Positions 54,834-63,916 of a stretch of 64,000 nucleotides of DNA are shown here, piece after piece (the first letter of the stretch is position 1; each line of letters starts with the position of its first letter). Location of the stretch: contig NZ_KV440950.1 in NCBI RefSeq assembly GCF_001636405.1, positions 3,762,778 through 3,826,777 on the forward strand. The letters run 5' to 3'. The position numbers and the translations under genes were made by a program. The notes beneath the pieces were generated by a model. It had not been told where the DNA came from and searched no databases. It worked only from the letters and a program-made list of their open reading frames with translations. The stretch comes from Peribacillus frigoritolerans. GTDB lineage: Bacteria; Bacillota; Bacilli; Bacillales; DSM-1321.

Positions 54834-55616
54834 CTATGCTTGAATCCAATTGACTTCCTCTAATTTTGAATCATTTCTCCATTCCTCTGGAAATGGCTGC
54901 TCGCAGACAATCACATCTACTTTTTCTAGAGGACAAACTTTACAAAAGGTGTCAACACCAATTTTAGAGTAATCCGTTAGCAATATGACTTGCTTTGATA
55001 CCTCGACCATTTTGCGTGAAACTAATGTTTCACGTAAATGATAATTACTAACACCACTTTGAATGGAAACACCACCAGCTGAAATGAACGCTTTATCGAT
55101 ATTAAATTGATTTAACATTTGTTCAGTGAGACCCCCGCATATGGATTGATGCTTTGGATCAATTTGTCCTCCCAGTAATAGAATTTGTCCTGTAAACTTA
55201 TTTTGATTGAGCAATTCGGTCAACACAGACGACACAGGAAGAGAATTGGTTAAAATCGTAATGTCTTTTTTATTTTCAATACACTGGGCAAATTCAAGCA
55301 TGGTTGTACCTACATCAATGGCAATCACATCTCCGTTGGAAACGAGTTCCACCGCTTTTTTCCCAACCTTGATTTTCGCTTCTTGATTCACCGTTGTACG
55401 CTGTGTAAATGGAGGCTCCTCAAATTCAAAGACTGTTTTAATCGCTCCACCGTAAACCCTCTTTAACAGTCCTTTTTCCTCTAATATCATCAAATCGCGT
55501 CGAATCGTTTCCTCTGAAACATTAAATTGATCAACTAATTCTATAACTTTTACTTTTCCCATTTTGTTAAGTTCTTTTAAAATTTCATTCTTTCTTTCTT
55601 CAGGCAAAACAGACAT
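54834..55616 (-). CDS. DeoR/GlpR-family transcriptional regulator
   Basis: 260 residues. N-terminal DeoR helix-turn-helix (RKNEILKELNKMGKVKVIEL, SEETIRRDLMILEEKGLL, RVYGGA), then the phospho-sugar-binding DeoRC domain (VAIDVGTTMLEFAQ, NSLPVSSVL, LLGGQIDP, AFISAGGVS). Members usually repress sugar-catabolism genes and release DNA on binding a phosphorylated sugar. GAGGGGG precedes the ATG. Located 27 bp after the ABC ATPase gene, so probably the local regulator of the cluster. Confidence 0.9.
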   Translation of the reverse strand: MSVLPEERKNEILKELNKMGKVKVIELVDQFNVSEETIRRDLMILEEKGLLKRVYGGAIKTVFEFEEPPFTQRTTVNQEAKIKVGKKAVELVSNGDVIAIDVGTTMLEFAQCIENKKDITILTNSLPVSSVLTELLNQNKFTGQILLLGGQIDPKHQSICGGLTEQMLNQFNIDKAFISAGGVSIQSGVSNYHLRETLVSRKMVEVSKQVILLTDYSKIGVDTFCKVCPLEKVDVIVCEQPFPEEWRNDSKLEEVNWIQA

Positions 55617-55642
55617 ATTTCTCCCCCTCGATCATCAATACT

Positions 55643-56656
55643 TTATAACATAATGCATTCTTTCTTCGGTACAAGAATTTGAACGCGTGCTCCTTGCTCA
55701 AACATTTCCCCACGGTGGTGAAGATAGTCTACATGAAAAGCGCACTCCTCTGTTTCTACTTCATATCTTAAAACATTCCCTGCCATGGAAACATCTTTAA
55801 CAAATCCTTTAATTTCCCAGTTTCCTTGTAAGTCCAAGCTGTCCTCACCAACAGAAACTAATTGTAAAACTTCTGGACGAATGGCAACTTCATTCCCTTT
55901 TAATTCTGTGGTGCGAACAAGTTTACGGAAAACTTCCATATTACAGACATTATAATTCCCGATAAATTTTGCAACAAATGTATTGACTGGAGAAGTATAA
56001 ATTTCTGATGGAGAACCGGATTGTACAACTTGTCCTTTATTCATGACAAAAATTCGATCAGACATCGTCATTGCTTCTTCCTGATCATGTGTAACAAAAA
56101 TAGTTGTAATATCTAATTCTTTCTGTATTCTCTTTAATTCTTTTTGCAGACTTTTTCTGATTTTAGCATCCAATGCGCTTAACGGCTCATCCAGAAGCAG
56201 TACTTTTGGCTCCATGACAAGCGCACGGGCAAGAGCAACCCTCTGCTGTTGTCCACCAGATAATTGATGAGGATAAGACTCTTCTTTTCCTATTAAATCA
56301 ACCATATCAATCATATTATTCACTTTTGACTTAAGATTTTTCACCTTTTTCATTTTAAGGCCGTAAGCGATATTATCAAAAACATTCATATTCGGGAAAA
56401 GCGCATAAGACTGAAACACCATACCGACTTCACGCTGACGCGGTGATAAATCAGTAATATCTTTTCCATCAATTAAGATTCTTCCTACATCAACGTCTTC
56501 AAGTCCCGCAATGGAACGTAATAATGTACTTTTTCCGCACCCGCTTTGCCCAAGAAGTGTAGCAAATTCACCTTTTTTTAATGTTAAAGAAATATTATTT
56601 AAAACTAATTGATTGTCATATCCCTTAGTCACTTGTTCGATGGTTACATAGCTCAT
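55643..56656 (-). CDS. ABC importer ATPase (PotA/FbpC/PhnT-like)
   Basis: 337 residues. Walker A LLGQSGCGKSTLL, Q-loop MVFQSYALFPNMNV, signature LSGGQQQRVALARAL, Walker B LLLDEPLSALD, switch His TIFVTHDQEEAM; a C-terminal TOBE-like regulatory domain follows (NEVAIRPEVLQL). Energises the two permeases upstream. Such CUT1/FbpC/PotA-type ATPases serve spermidine, iron, thiamine, aminoethylphosphonate or sugar-phosphate importers. GAAGGTG precedes the ATG. Confidence 0.92.
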   Translation of the reverse strand: MSYVTIEQVTKGYDNQLVLNNISLTLKKGEFATLLGQSGCGKSTLLRSIAGLEDVDVGRILIDGKDITDLSPRQREVGMVFQSYALFPNMNVFDNIAYGLKMKKVKNLKSKVNNMIDMVDLIGKEESYPHQLSGGQQQRVALARALVMEPKVLLLDEPLSALDAKIRKSLQKELKRIQKELDITTIFVTHDQEEAMTMSDRIFVMNKGQVVQSGSPSEIYTSPVNTFVAKFIGNYNVCNMEVFRKLVRTTELKGNEVAIRPEVLQLVSVGEDSLDLQGNWEIKGFVKDVSMAGNVLRYEVETEECAFHVDYLHHRGEMFEQGARVQILVPKKECIML

Positions 56657-56724
56657 TAGTTTTCACCTTCTAAAGTAGTATTTTATGACGGTATTTTTCT
56701 TAAAAAAATGAAGGAATTCGCTTC

Positions 56725-57528
56725 TTATTTTGACCCGACAGGATTTCTTTTGTTTCTAAACGTAAGCTTTAATACAGTCCCCGTTAAAAGTAAAATCATT
56801 GAATAATAGGTTATAACAATTGCACTTGTTAAGTGACCACTGCTATTTAGTTTGTCGGATAGATAAATTTGAAGGGTTTCGAATCGGCCCCCGACAAGCA
56901 AATTGGCAAAAGCAAACTCACTAAATAAAAGAGAGACAGATAATAAGGTAGACACTAAAATTCCAGATATAATATTTGGAAACACCACCGTACGAAAGGC
57001 TTGGAATTTTGTGGCACCGAGTAATTCAGCTGCATCAACAAGTTGTACAGCATTAAGCGTACGAAGGCTGTTACGAATTCCTTGATACATAAATGGTAGA
57101 ATGGTTATGAAATAAGCACCAATTAAAATCCAAGGTGTTCCGGCAATTTGAATCGGTCCAGCAGAATAAAGCTTGATTAAACCAACAGCTCCAACAATGG
57201 GAGGAACTCCATAAGGAAGCATGGCTGCGGCTTGGAGTAATCCTTCCCATTTACTGAAATATACCGTGATAATAAAAATTGTCGGAAGCATAATAACAAC
57301 ACTAAGACCTACAGAAATGACAATTAAAAACAGTGTTCGTCGGAAAGCATCATAAAACCGTTCATCTTGAAACAATTCAATATACCATTTCAGCGTATAA
57401 CTCTCAGGTAAAATCGTATGATCCCATTTACCAGCAATCGAGAATAAAAGTGTTCCTACAAGCGGAATTAATAAATATATAACTAGTAATCCAACAAACA
57501 ATTTATGAAATGTCAATGAAGACTTCAT
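56725..57528 (-). CDS. ABC importer permease
   Basis: 267 residues with six membrane segments. The EAA loop is seen as VDAAELLGATKFQAFRTVVFP, which docks with the ATPase. The start codon overlaps the stop of the upstream permease (ATGA), so translation is coupled. Belongs to the PotC/FbpB-like group. Confidence 0.92.
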   Translation of the reverse strand: MKSSLTFHKLFVGLLVIYLLIPLVGTLLFSIAGKWDHTILPESYTLKWYIELFQDERFYDAFRRTLFLIVISVGLSVVIMLPTIFIITVYFSKWEGLLQAAAMLPYGVPPIVGAVGLIKLYSAGPIQIAGTPWILIGAYFITILPFMYQGIRNSLRTLNAVQLVDAAELLGATKFQAFRTVVFPNIISGILVSTLLSVSLLFSEFAFANLLVGGRFETLQIYLSDKLNSSGHLTSAIVITYYSMILLLTGTVLKLTFRNKRNPVGSK

Positions 57529-58379
57529 CGTAAATCCCTCCTAACTCTACGCATCATTCGTTCATTGAACCACATCGCCCCTATCATGGTCGTTGCTAGA
57601 AGGACTCCCAATGCACTACCTAGCTGCGGCTTTAATGCAACATCACTAGCAACTAGAGAAGCAATTTGCAATGACAATATGTTATAGTTGCTGCCGACCA
57701 ATGCATAGGCTGTTGCGTAGGCTCCCATCGCATTAGCAAACAAAATACTGAATGTACCTACAATACTAGGTAAAAGAACTGGAACCCCTATCCGAAGCCA
57801 AAATGAAAATGTTGACCCTCCTAATAATGAAGATGCTTCTTTCCATTGTTGCCTAATTCCTTGATAAGACGGGTAAATGAGCATAACGGCAAGCGGAATT
57901 TGAAAATAAATATAAACAAGAATGAGGCCTGTCCAGGAATATAAATTAAAATCTGCAAACAGGTCCCAACCAATCTTGGCAAATAGCAACGTAAACAACC
58001 CATTGTTTCCAAGTAAGATAATATATGAAAATGAAAGGGGAATCCCTTCAAAGTTCGACGTCATATTGGTAACCATCAGTAGTCGGTTTTGTATTTTTTG
58101 AGAGAACTTTGTAAACGAATAGGCTGCAATGACTGCTACAATCACAGAAGTTATAGCAGAAAACACGGAAATGACCAGGCTATTTTTAATGGCTTGTAAG
58201 TAAAATTCACTTTTGAATATGGTTAAGTATTGATCAATCGTAACTTGAATTCCATCATCTGCATAAAAACTATTTTTAATCATTGCCACTAATGGTCCTA
58301 TCTCAAATCCAATCACAAACATAATAAATGGCAGTAAAAGAGCTAATAAGTAAATTTTTTGTTTTTTTATTTTTCGCAA
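57525..58379 (-). CDS. ABC importer permease
   Basis: About 284 residues with six to seven membrane segments and the EAA loop KEASSLLGGSTFSFWLRIGVPV. I prefer the TTG at 58379 because GAGGAGCG precedes it. A TTG ten codons earlier (58409) has no RBS. PotB-like partner of the next permease. Confidence 0.88.
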   Translation of the reverse strand: MRKIKKQKIYLLALLLPFIMFVIGFEIGPLVAMIKNSFYADDGIQVTIDQYLTIFKSEFYLQAIKNSLVISVFSAITSVIVAVIAAYSFTKFSQKIQNRLLMVTNMTSNFEGIPLSFSYIILLGNNGLFTLLFAKIGWDLFADFNLYSWTGLILVYIYFQIPLAVMLIYPSYQGIRQQWKEASSLLGGSTFSFWLRIGVPVLLPSIVGTFSILFANAMGAYATAYALVGSNYNILSLQIASLVASDVALKPQLGSALGVLLATTMIGAMWFNERMMRRVRRDLR

Positions 58380-58479
58380 GACTTCTCGCTCCTCTATGTT
58401 CTCTAACAATTTTGGAATTGGTCTAACAGTACATTCGTTAAGCCAATTCCAGTCAATCTTGAATCATCATTTAATGTTT

Positions 58480-59313
58480 TTACAGGGTGACTTTTCCTTT
58501 CAGACCTGGAAATTGATATGAAATCATTTTATCGGACGGCTCAATATTTAATAGTTCACAAACGAGCGGTGCAAAAGCTAATTGCGGAACCACTTCACCA
58601 TAAATACCAGGCTCAACTTTTGGACTAATGATAAAGAGCGGTACATCACGTTCACCATCAGTTATGCCGCCATGGTTGCCATATTCACTCATGCCATGAT
58701 CCGATGTAATTAATATGTGGTAACCTTCTTTGATCCAAATTGGCAATAGTTGTGCCAACACGCTTCCCATTTTTAGGATTTGCTCACGATATTCTTTTGA
58801 TTCCGAGCCAAAAATTTCTCCTTTTACATCTACACCGAGCGGATGAATATATAAAAATTGAGGGTCATACTTTCTACGTAAAGCTTCTGCATCCATTAAC
58901 ACATGGCTATCTGGATAGTCATCGTCCCAATAAAATTTTCCGTATTGAATTGGATTAGATTCATCTTCTTGCTCACGGTCTTCAATAAAATGGAATGGCG
59001 CACGATTATAAAGTTCGCTTACCCAGTAATAGGACACTGTTCCGTTTCTTAACCCGTTTTCTTTCGTAAGATGAAAGAGACTTTTCTCAGTAGATAAACG
59101 AACGGCTTGATTGGACGTAATCCCATTCATTGAAGCCGGCGTACCTGTTAACAACACTTCATATAATGGACGGGAAAGACTTGGAAGCTCCGACTTAACT
59201 TTGTAAAGTGACGCTTGATTCGTTTCGACTAAATGCTGAATAAATCCCAGCGCTTCGCATGCTTTATCGTATCTCATACCATCAACAACAATTGCTATTA
59301 CTTTATTTGACAT
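58480..59313 (-). CDS. Alkaline-phosphatase-superfamily phosphodiesterase
   Basis: 277 residues. Metal-site and nucleophile region: IAIVVDGMRYD at the start, SELPSLSRPLYEVLLTGTPAS (nucleophile in the Ser/Thr-rich loop), YIHPLGVDVKGE and ITSDHGMSEYGNHGG with the metal-binding Asp-His. This is the nucleotide pyrophosphatase/phosphodiesterase or phosphonoacetate-hydrolase-like branch. No signal peptide, so it acts inside the cell. It overlaps the binding-protein gene by 11 bp and precedes the permeases: the imported compound is probably a phospho(di)ester or phosphonate that this enzyme cleaves. Confidence 0.88.
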   Translation of the reverse strand: MSNKVIAIVVDGMRYDKACEALGFIQHLVETNQASLYKVKSELPSLSRPLYEVLLTGTPASMNGITSNQAVRLSTEKSLFHLTKENGLRNGTVSYYWVSELYNRAPFHFIEDREQEDESNPIQYGKFYWDDDYPDSHVLMDAEALRRKYDPQFLYIHPLGVDVKGEIFGSESKEYREQILKMGSVLAQLLPIWIKEGYHILITSDHGMSEYGNHGGITDGERDVPLFIISPKVEPGIYGEVVPQLAFAPLVCELLNIEPSDKMISYQFPGLKGKVTL

Positions 59314-60415
59314 GGACTAACACCTCTTCTTGCCAAATCTGAGGTAAATTTTTAGCCGTTTCTTCCCAAGCTTTGTAATCTTCAATTGGTTTTGCATTTT
59401 TGTACTGTTCTTCTGGAACCATTTTTTCAGCTACTTCTTTCGGAAGTTCTACATCGCGAATTGGACGGGCAAATCCTTTAGCTAAATTAATTTGTCCTTC
59501 ATCGCTTAAGATATATTCTCTAGTTGCCATCGCAGCATGCGGATGCTTTGCAAATTTGTTAATAATGGTTGCGTAGCCGCTTACGACTGAACCTTCACTT
59601 GGAATGGTCACTTCAAATTGATCGCGGTCAATTTGGTCAGCGTAACCAAGAGCATTGAAATCCCAAACAAGGGCAACTTCCACTTCCCCTTTTTCGATGT
59701 TAGCCGGCTTGGCATCAGTTAAACTAAGGCGGCCTTGCTTGGCAAGCTTAGCAAAAAAGTCAATTCCTGGTTGGAGATTTGTTTCATCACCGCCGTTAGC
59801 GATAGCGGCAGCAAGTACGGCCATTTGATTCTGTGTACCACGCTGAACATCTCCAACTGTTACTTTATAATCCCCTTTTAATATGTCATCCCAAGATTTA
59901 GGCGGGTTATCTACTAATTCTTTATTAGTAAAGAATGCAATCGTTCCTTGGTAGCCAACAACCCAATCTCCATTGTCATCTTTTGCCCACTCAGGTACCT
60001 CGTCCCAATAGGAAGTTTTATATGGCATCGTTAATTCTTTTTGTTCCGCGATTGGCCCAAAGGAAATCCCTACATCGCCGATATCGGCTGTTGCATTCTC
60101 TCCTTCAGATTCCATTTTGGCAATCTCTTCGGCACTGGACAAATCTGTATCATTGTGTTCCAATTTATATTTTTTCATCACTTCATTCCAAGTTTCTCCC
60201 CAGTTAGCCCATGAATCAGGCATACCGACACTATTAATGGTCCCCTCTTCTTTTGCCTTTGTTTCAATTTCTTTCAAGGTTAACGAACTTGGATCCTTAA
60301 CCACTGGAGCAGCCTCCTCATTAGTAGCTCCACAAGCAGCTAATCCCAGTACACTCACCCCTAACATCAAAGCTTGAATAGACTTGTAACAATTCTTCTT
60401 GAATGTGTGATTCAT
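59303..60415 (-). CDS. Extracellular solute-binding lipoprotein
   Basis: 370 residues from the ATG at 60415 (GGAGGC upstream; an ATG five codons earlier is less likely). Lipoprotein signal peptide with lipobox LGLAAC (Cys at ~28). The mature part is a type-2 periplasmic-binding fold (GYQGTIAFFTNKELVDNPPK, SWDDILKGDYKVTVGDV, VALVWDFNALGYADQ, FARPIRDVELP), similar to iron/spermidine/aminoethylphosphonate binding proteins. First gene of the import operon. Confidence 0.9.
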   Translation of the reverse strand: MNHTFKKNCYKSIQALMLGVSVLGLAACGATNEEAAPVVKDPSSLTLKEIETKAKEEGTINSVGMPDSWANWGETWNEVMKKYKLEHNDTDLSSAEEIAKMESEGENATADIGDVGISFGPIAEQKELTMPYKTSYWDEVPEWAKDDNGDWVVGYQGTIAFFTNKELVDNPPKSWDDILKGDYKVTVGDVQRGTQNQMAVLAAAIANGGDETNLQPGIDFFAKLAKQGRLSLTDAKPANIEKGEVEVALVWDFNALGYADQIDRDQFEVTIPSEGSVVSGYATIINKFAKHPHAAMATREYILSDEGQINLAKGFARPIRDVELPKEVAEKMVPEEQYKNAKPIEDYKAWEETAKNLPQIWQEEVLVHVK

Positions 60416-61189
60416 AAAAAGTGCCTCCATTTAGTGTGGAATCTTTAATGTTCATTACTGTTTATTACGGTTTTATCATAATCAGTAAACATTAATTCCA
60501 CATAAACCAAATGTTAAGATTTTGTAAATTAGCTCTTATTTTTCCTTATCATCAGCTTTTATCTTCATAAGCATTAACAACAATCCGCAAACAGGACCAA
60601 GTAAAATCAAGTCTATAAAAGAGAATGTGAAAAACTTTTATTTAAAACATATCACCCTTTTCCCCCTCTTTTTAGCTCGCCGTTAACAAAAATCCATACT
60701 AGCTAAATAAATTTTCATGAAAAAAAACTCTCTTGATACAAGAGAGTTTTACATAGATCTTATTAAACAGATAGAATTATCAATGTGGATATATAATAAT
60801 TGTTCTTGGCGGAGTTTTTATGCCTCATCCATTCCCCAATTATAGCGCACACTACTAAACTGACAATTACAACTATAAAAGTCTTTAATCTTCAAAGCCA
60901 TGTCGAGACTATGAATTATAACAGCCACAACAATTACAACCATCACCGTTTATTTCAAATGATCTGGAATTCTTCTTTCAAAAGCACAATTACTGTTCCG
61001 AGCACTATACCTAGTGCATTAGCAGAGGAAGCACTTTTTTTCCCATTATTGTAAAAATTCAAGAGAGGAAGAAATAAATATGCGTCATATTTTCGTCAAT
61101 TCCACTCCCCTTAGCGCTTTTCTTTTTCCACTTATTTAACTAAAGGGAAGCTTCTCCCGCTCAATGAAAAGCTCCTTCCCCCCTGCCTA
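60416..61189. other. Gene-free region upstream of the import operon
   Basis: It holds the operon promoter (unplaced) and a clear hairpin AACTCTCTTG..CAAGAGAGTT with T-run at 60725-60751. A plus-strand stretch near 60822-60960 (MPHPFPNYSAHY, then Asn/Tyr-rich codons) reads like a decayed coat-like peptide and is not called. Confidence 0.3.
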
Positions 61190-61315
61190 GACTAAACCAG
61201 TTCATTCATTTCAGACTGGGTTAAATCACCAGCGGCTTTCACACGAATACGGGATTTCCCAGGCATATACGCTAAAGGTACTTCTTCTAATTTTCGAGTG
61301 ATTTTTTATTATGCC
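61190..61315 (-). pseudogene. C-terminal remnant of an unidentified gene
   Basis: An open minus-strand frame without a start reads ITRKLEEVPLAYMPGKSRI, RVKAAGDLTQSEMNELV and a stop. Protein-like; family not recognised. Confidence 0.35.
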
Positions 61316-61445
61316 TCAAGAAATTCGTCACTGGTCAAAACAAACTAATCCTTTTGCAGCATCGGCATTAGTATGTACTTTTTGTTGGATCCAGATAGCC
61401 GATTCACGGTTCAAAAATCATTTTGTTTATATTTCCAAAAAAACA

Positions 61446-61483
61446 AAAAATCCATTTATCATTAAATAATGAAAAATGGATTT
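61446..61483. terminator. Hairpin
   Basis: AAAATCCATTT..AAATGGATTTT with A/T loop; acts in either direction. Confidence 0.6.
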
Positions 61484-61605
61484 TAATAAACTTTTATAAG
61501 ATTCTAGTTAAACACCCAGGTAATCCGTTTTAAAGACTCTTCCGACGGCGCATAGAAATCTACTGATAAAGGTTAGAAAAATTGAAAAATCACGGAGGTT
61601 CTGCA

Positions 61606-61743
61606 ATGAAGACAAAGGTTTTGCTTATTTATACCCATTTTTCACCTAATAAATATGTGCATGATCATAAATCTCCTCTCTCCTTATATTTTTACATTTA
61701 TTATTATAAGGAGGAGGATCATTTAGCAAGCTACAGGTTATAA
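61606..61743 (+). CDS. Possible 45-aa ORF
   Basis: ATG is preceded by CACGGAGGTTCTGCA, a good RBS. The peptide (MKTKVLLIYTHFSPNKYVHD, then a Tyr-rich tail) starts like a flavodoxin-fold quinone reductase but ends early. Perhaps a truncated gene rather than a functional peptide. Confidence 0.3.
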   Translation: MKTKVLLIYTHFSPNKYVHDHKSPLSLYFYIYYYKEEDHLASYRL

Positions 61744-61844
61744 ACGGTTCTCTTATTTACACTTTTAAACGTTAAGAATTTCGTTGTAATGAAGGAGAAT
61801 AAATTCAAAAACGAAATAATCATTTCCCTCCAGAGGGGATGCAA

Positions 61845-62051
61845 TTACATTGTTTCATAGTTTTTTATTTCAAATTCATTTAAAGGCCGATTAATCGACT
61901 TACTCAATTTTTTACTAAGCTCTTGGTAATCCTTAGTATCATTGGGATCTATACCTTCCCTGACGTTTAGTATCTCGTATCGGTCATACTGTTCTGGAAT
62001 AAGTTTTCCGTCTACATGGATATAAAGCCTATATTTGATCCTCAGATTCAT
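61845..62051 (-). CDS. Hypothetical protein, 68 aa
   Basis: ATG at 62051 is chosen because AAGGAGATGGTAAT precedes it; a longer frame to 62102 has no RBS. Sequence NLRIKYRLYIHVDGKLIPEQ, then EGIDPNDTKDYQELSKKLSK: a beta-hairpin start with a helical, charged tail. No family recognised. Confidence 0.55.
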   Translation of the reverse strand: MNLRIKYRLYIHVDGKLIPEQYDRYEILNVREGIDPNDTKDYQELSKKLSKSINRPLNEFEIKNYETM

Positions 62052-62363
62052 ATTACCATCTCCTTTACTATCAGTTCGATATTGGGTGCTATTTTCCTGC
62101 AAGAAAAAAAGCCTATATGTGATGCTCCACTATCTATTCATTTATAACCCGAATGTTCGTAGCTCGGATTATCTCAAAACCTCTTATTTATATATATATT
62201 ACATTTGAGGAGCACATATACCCGAAGAATCTTAAGGAGGAATTGTTATATAAATTATAGAACAGCATATTAATGAATATGCTGCATTGAATAAACCTGA
62301 ATACTTTGTTCTTACTGCATAAATTGTCCAATACGAAAAAACTAGTGTTTATGGAGGTTTTTT

Positions 62364-62870
62364 ATGAATCACCCCGAGCCAGTATTAGAAATGTATAACT
62401 ATCACGCATGGGCAAATGGAGTCATCATCGATCGGTTAAATGAACTTCCAGAACACATTTACCATAAGGAAATCCAAAGTGGTTTTTCGTCGGTATCAAA
62501 AGTGTTGTCTCACATTTATCTGACAGATTACACGTGGTTTGATATTATCTCTGGTATAAGTATGGATGAAGCAATGGCATCTTCTAGTGAATTAAAAAAA
62601 GAGGTGGAAAAGAAAAGTATTGAGGAAATGAAAAAAATATTTATAGACTTGTACGAAAGAAACAAAGCACTTCTGAGTACAGAGGATATGGAAAAGATAA
62701 TGGTTGTGGATAATCCATATGCTGCGTCGCTTGAAACTACCATTTCTGAATCGGTATTACACATTGTCACTCACGGATCATATCATCGTGGCAATATAGC
62801 TACCATGTTACGGCAAATGGGGCACACTTCCGTTATGCAAGATTTTGGTCTTTACCTTTATACAAAATAG
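62364..62870 (+). CDS. DinB-family protein
   Basis: 168 residues. Three-His metal pattern: YNYHAWANGVIIDRLNELP, LSHIYLTDYTWFDII and IVTHGSYHRGNIATMLRQMG (HxxxHRG, typical of the DinB 'H-G-S-Y-H-R-G' end). GGAGG precedes the ATG. Distinct from the DinB protein at 34383. Likely cotranscribed with the small Cys-rich ORF 43 bp downstream. Confidence 0.9.
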   Translation: MNHPEPVLEMYNYHAWANGVIIDRLNELPEHIYHKEIQSGFSSVSKVLSHIYLTDYTWFDIISGISMDEAMASSSELKKEVEKKSIEEMKKIFIDLYERNKALLSTEDMEKIMVVDNPYAASLETTISESVLHIVTHGSYHRGNIATMLRQMGHTSVMQDFGLYLYTK

Positions 62871-62913
62871 AACACCAAACTATATACCATTTCCTGAATA
62901 GGGGGATGTATCG

Positions 62914-63084
62914 ATGGATGAACTAGTTGGCTCTTGTGTTCGCTGTGCACATGATGTGTATTGTACGGCTGGTTTTCTGAACGGTATTCTTTTAGATAAC
63001 AAGAATATCTTATGTTTTAATTGTAAGGATATTTTAAATGCGATGATCAAAGAAGAAAGTTTGGAGGAGGAAAATCAAAACTAG
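62914..63084 (+). CDS. Small Cys-rich (zinc-ribbon-like) protein, 56 aa
   Basis: MDELVGSCVRCAHDVYC and LCFNCKDILNAM give two Cys pairs (CxxC...CxxC) plus one extra Cys, compatible with a zinc ribbon. AGGGGGATG precedes the start. Acidic tail. It follows the DinB gene and ends before the convergent terminator. Function unknown. Confidence 0.6.
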   Translation: MDELVGSCVRCAHDVYCTAGFLNGILLDNKNILCFNCKDILNAMIKEESLEEENQN

Positions 63085-63091
63085 ATGTTTA

Positions 63092-63122
63092 AATAGGTCA
63101 TGCCAAATTAATGGCATGACCT
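63092..63122. terminator. Convergent terminator palindrome
   Basis: TAGGTCATGCCA and TGGCATGACCTA with a short loop; overlaps the stop of the GntR gene. Confidence 0.75.
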
Positions 63123-63849
63123 ACTTTGCCCGATGAACAGTCAGATTGACCTTGTTGGTTTCACACATGAACGTTGAGAGGTGCACAGGCTGGTCGTTTG
63201 CATCGAAAGCAATCTTCACTATTCTAAATAAATTTGCGCCAATATCGCATTCTAAATATTTAGCATGGATTTTTGTAGCACCAATCACGTCTATAATTTT
63301 ATCGTTACTGACTATTTCGGTATGGTAATCTTCCAATAGGATCTTATAAGTTGATTCATCCCTTGCAATCTTCTTTTCCAAATCCGGAAAACGAAGTAAC
63401 GAATAATGAGCGGTATCGTAGAAAAGCGGACGCTCATCTACATACATGAGCCGCTCTAGTTCAAGAACGGGGCTTCCTTCTTCAATGAGGAGATGACCTG
63501 CAACATCTTTTGGTGCTGCTATGACCTCACTTTTTAAAATCCGGGAATTCGGTATCTTCCCAAGCTGATGACTAAACTCTGAGAATCCACTTATGGATAA
63601 CAACTCATTATGAAACTTATTAGATGCAACAAAGGTACCCCTGCGCGGAATACGTGTCAGTGTTCCTTCCTTCACCAATTCCTCGATTGCTTTTCGAATG
63701 GTGATGCGGCTAACGTTATAAGTTTCACAAAGCTCTGCTTCGGTTGGGATTTGTTCATCTGGTTTGTATTTACCGTTCTGAATATCATTCTTCAACATTT
63801 GCCTTATTTGCATATATAGTGGCTGGGGGGTTGAAGGATTTAAATTCAT
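63121..63849 (-). CDS. GntR-family regulator with UTRA domain (HutC subfamily)
   Basis: 242 residues from the ATG at 63849, behind AAGGATG; a TTG eight codons earlier is possible. Winged helix: PLYMQIRQMLKNDIQNGKY, PTEAELCETYNVSRITIRKA, IEELVKEGTLTRIPRRGTFV. The UTRA effector domain follows (LELERLMYVDERPLFYDTAH, then IHAKYLECDIGANLFRI). Typically represses sugar or amine catabolism. It lies 68 bp downstream of the kinase end at the window border, so may control that gene. Confidence 0.9.
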   Translation of the reverse strand: MNLNPSTPQPLYMQIRQMLKNDIQNGKYKPDEQIPTEAELCETYNVSRITIRKAIEELVKEGTLTRIPRRGTFVASNKFHNELLSISGFSEFSHQLGKIPNSRILKSEVIAAPKDVAGHLLIEEGSPVLELERLMYVDERPLFYDTAHYSLLRFPDLEKKIARDESTYKILLEDYHTEIVSNDKIIDVIGATKIHAKYLECDIGANLFRIVKIAFDANDQPVHLSTFMCETNKVNLTVHRAK

Positions 63850-63916
63850 ATTAGATTCATCCTTATCCGTCAAAATTTATTATTTATTACCTATTATACA
63901 TGATTTACAGTCCCAG

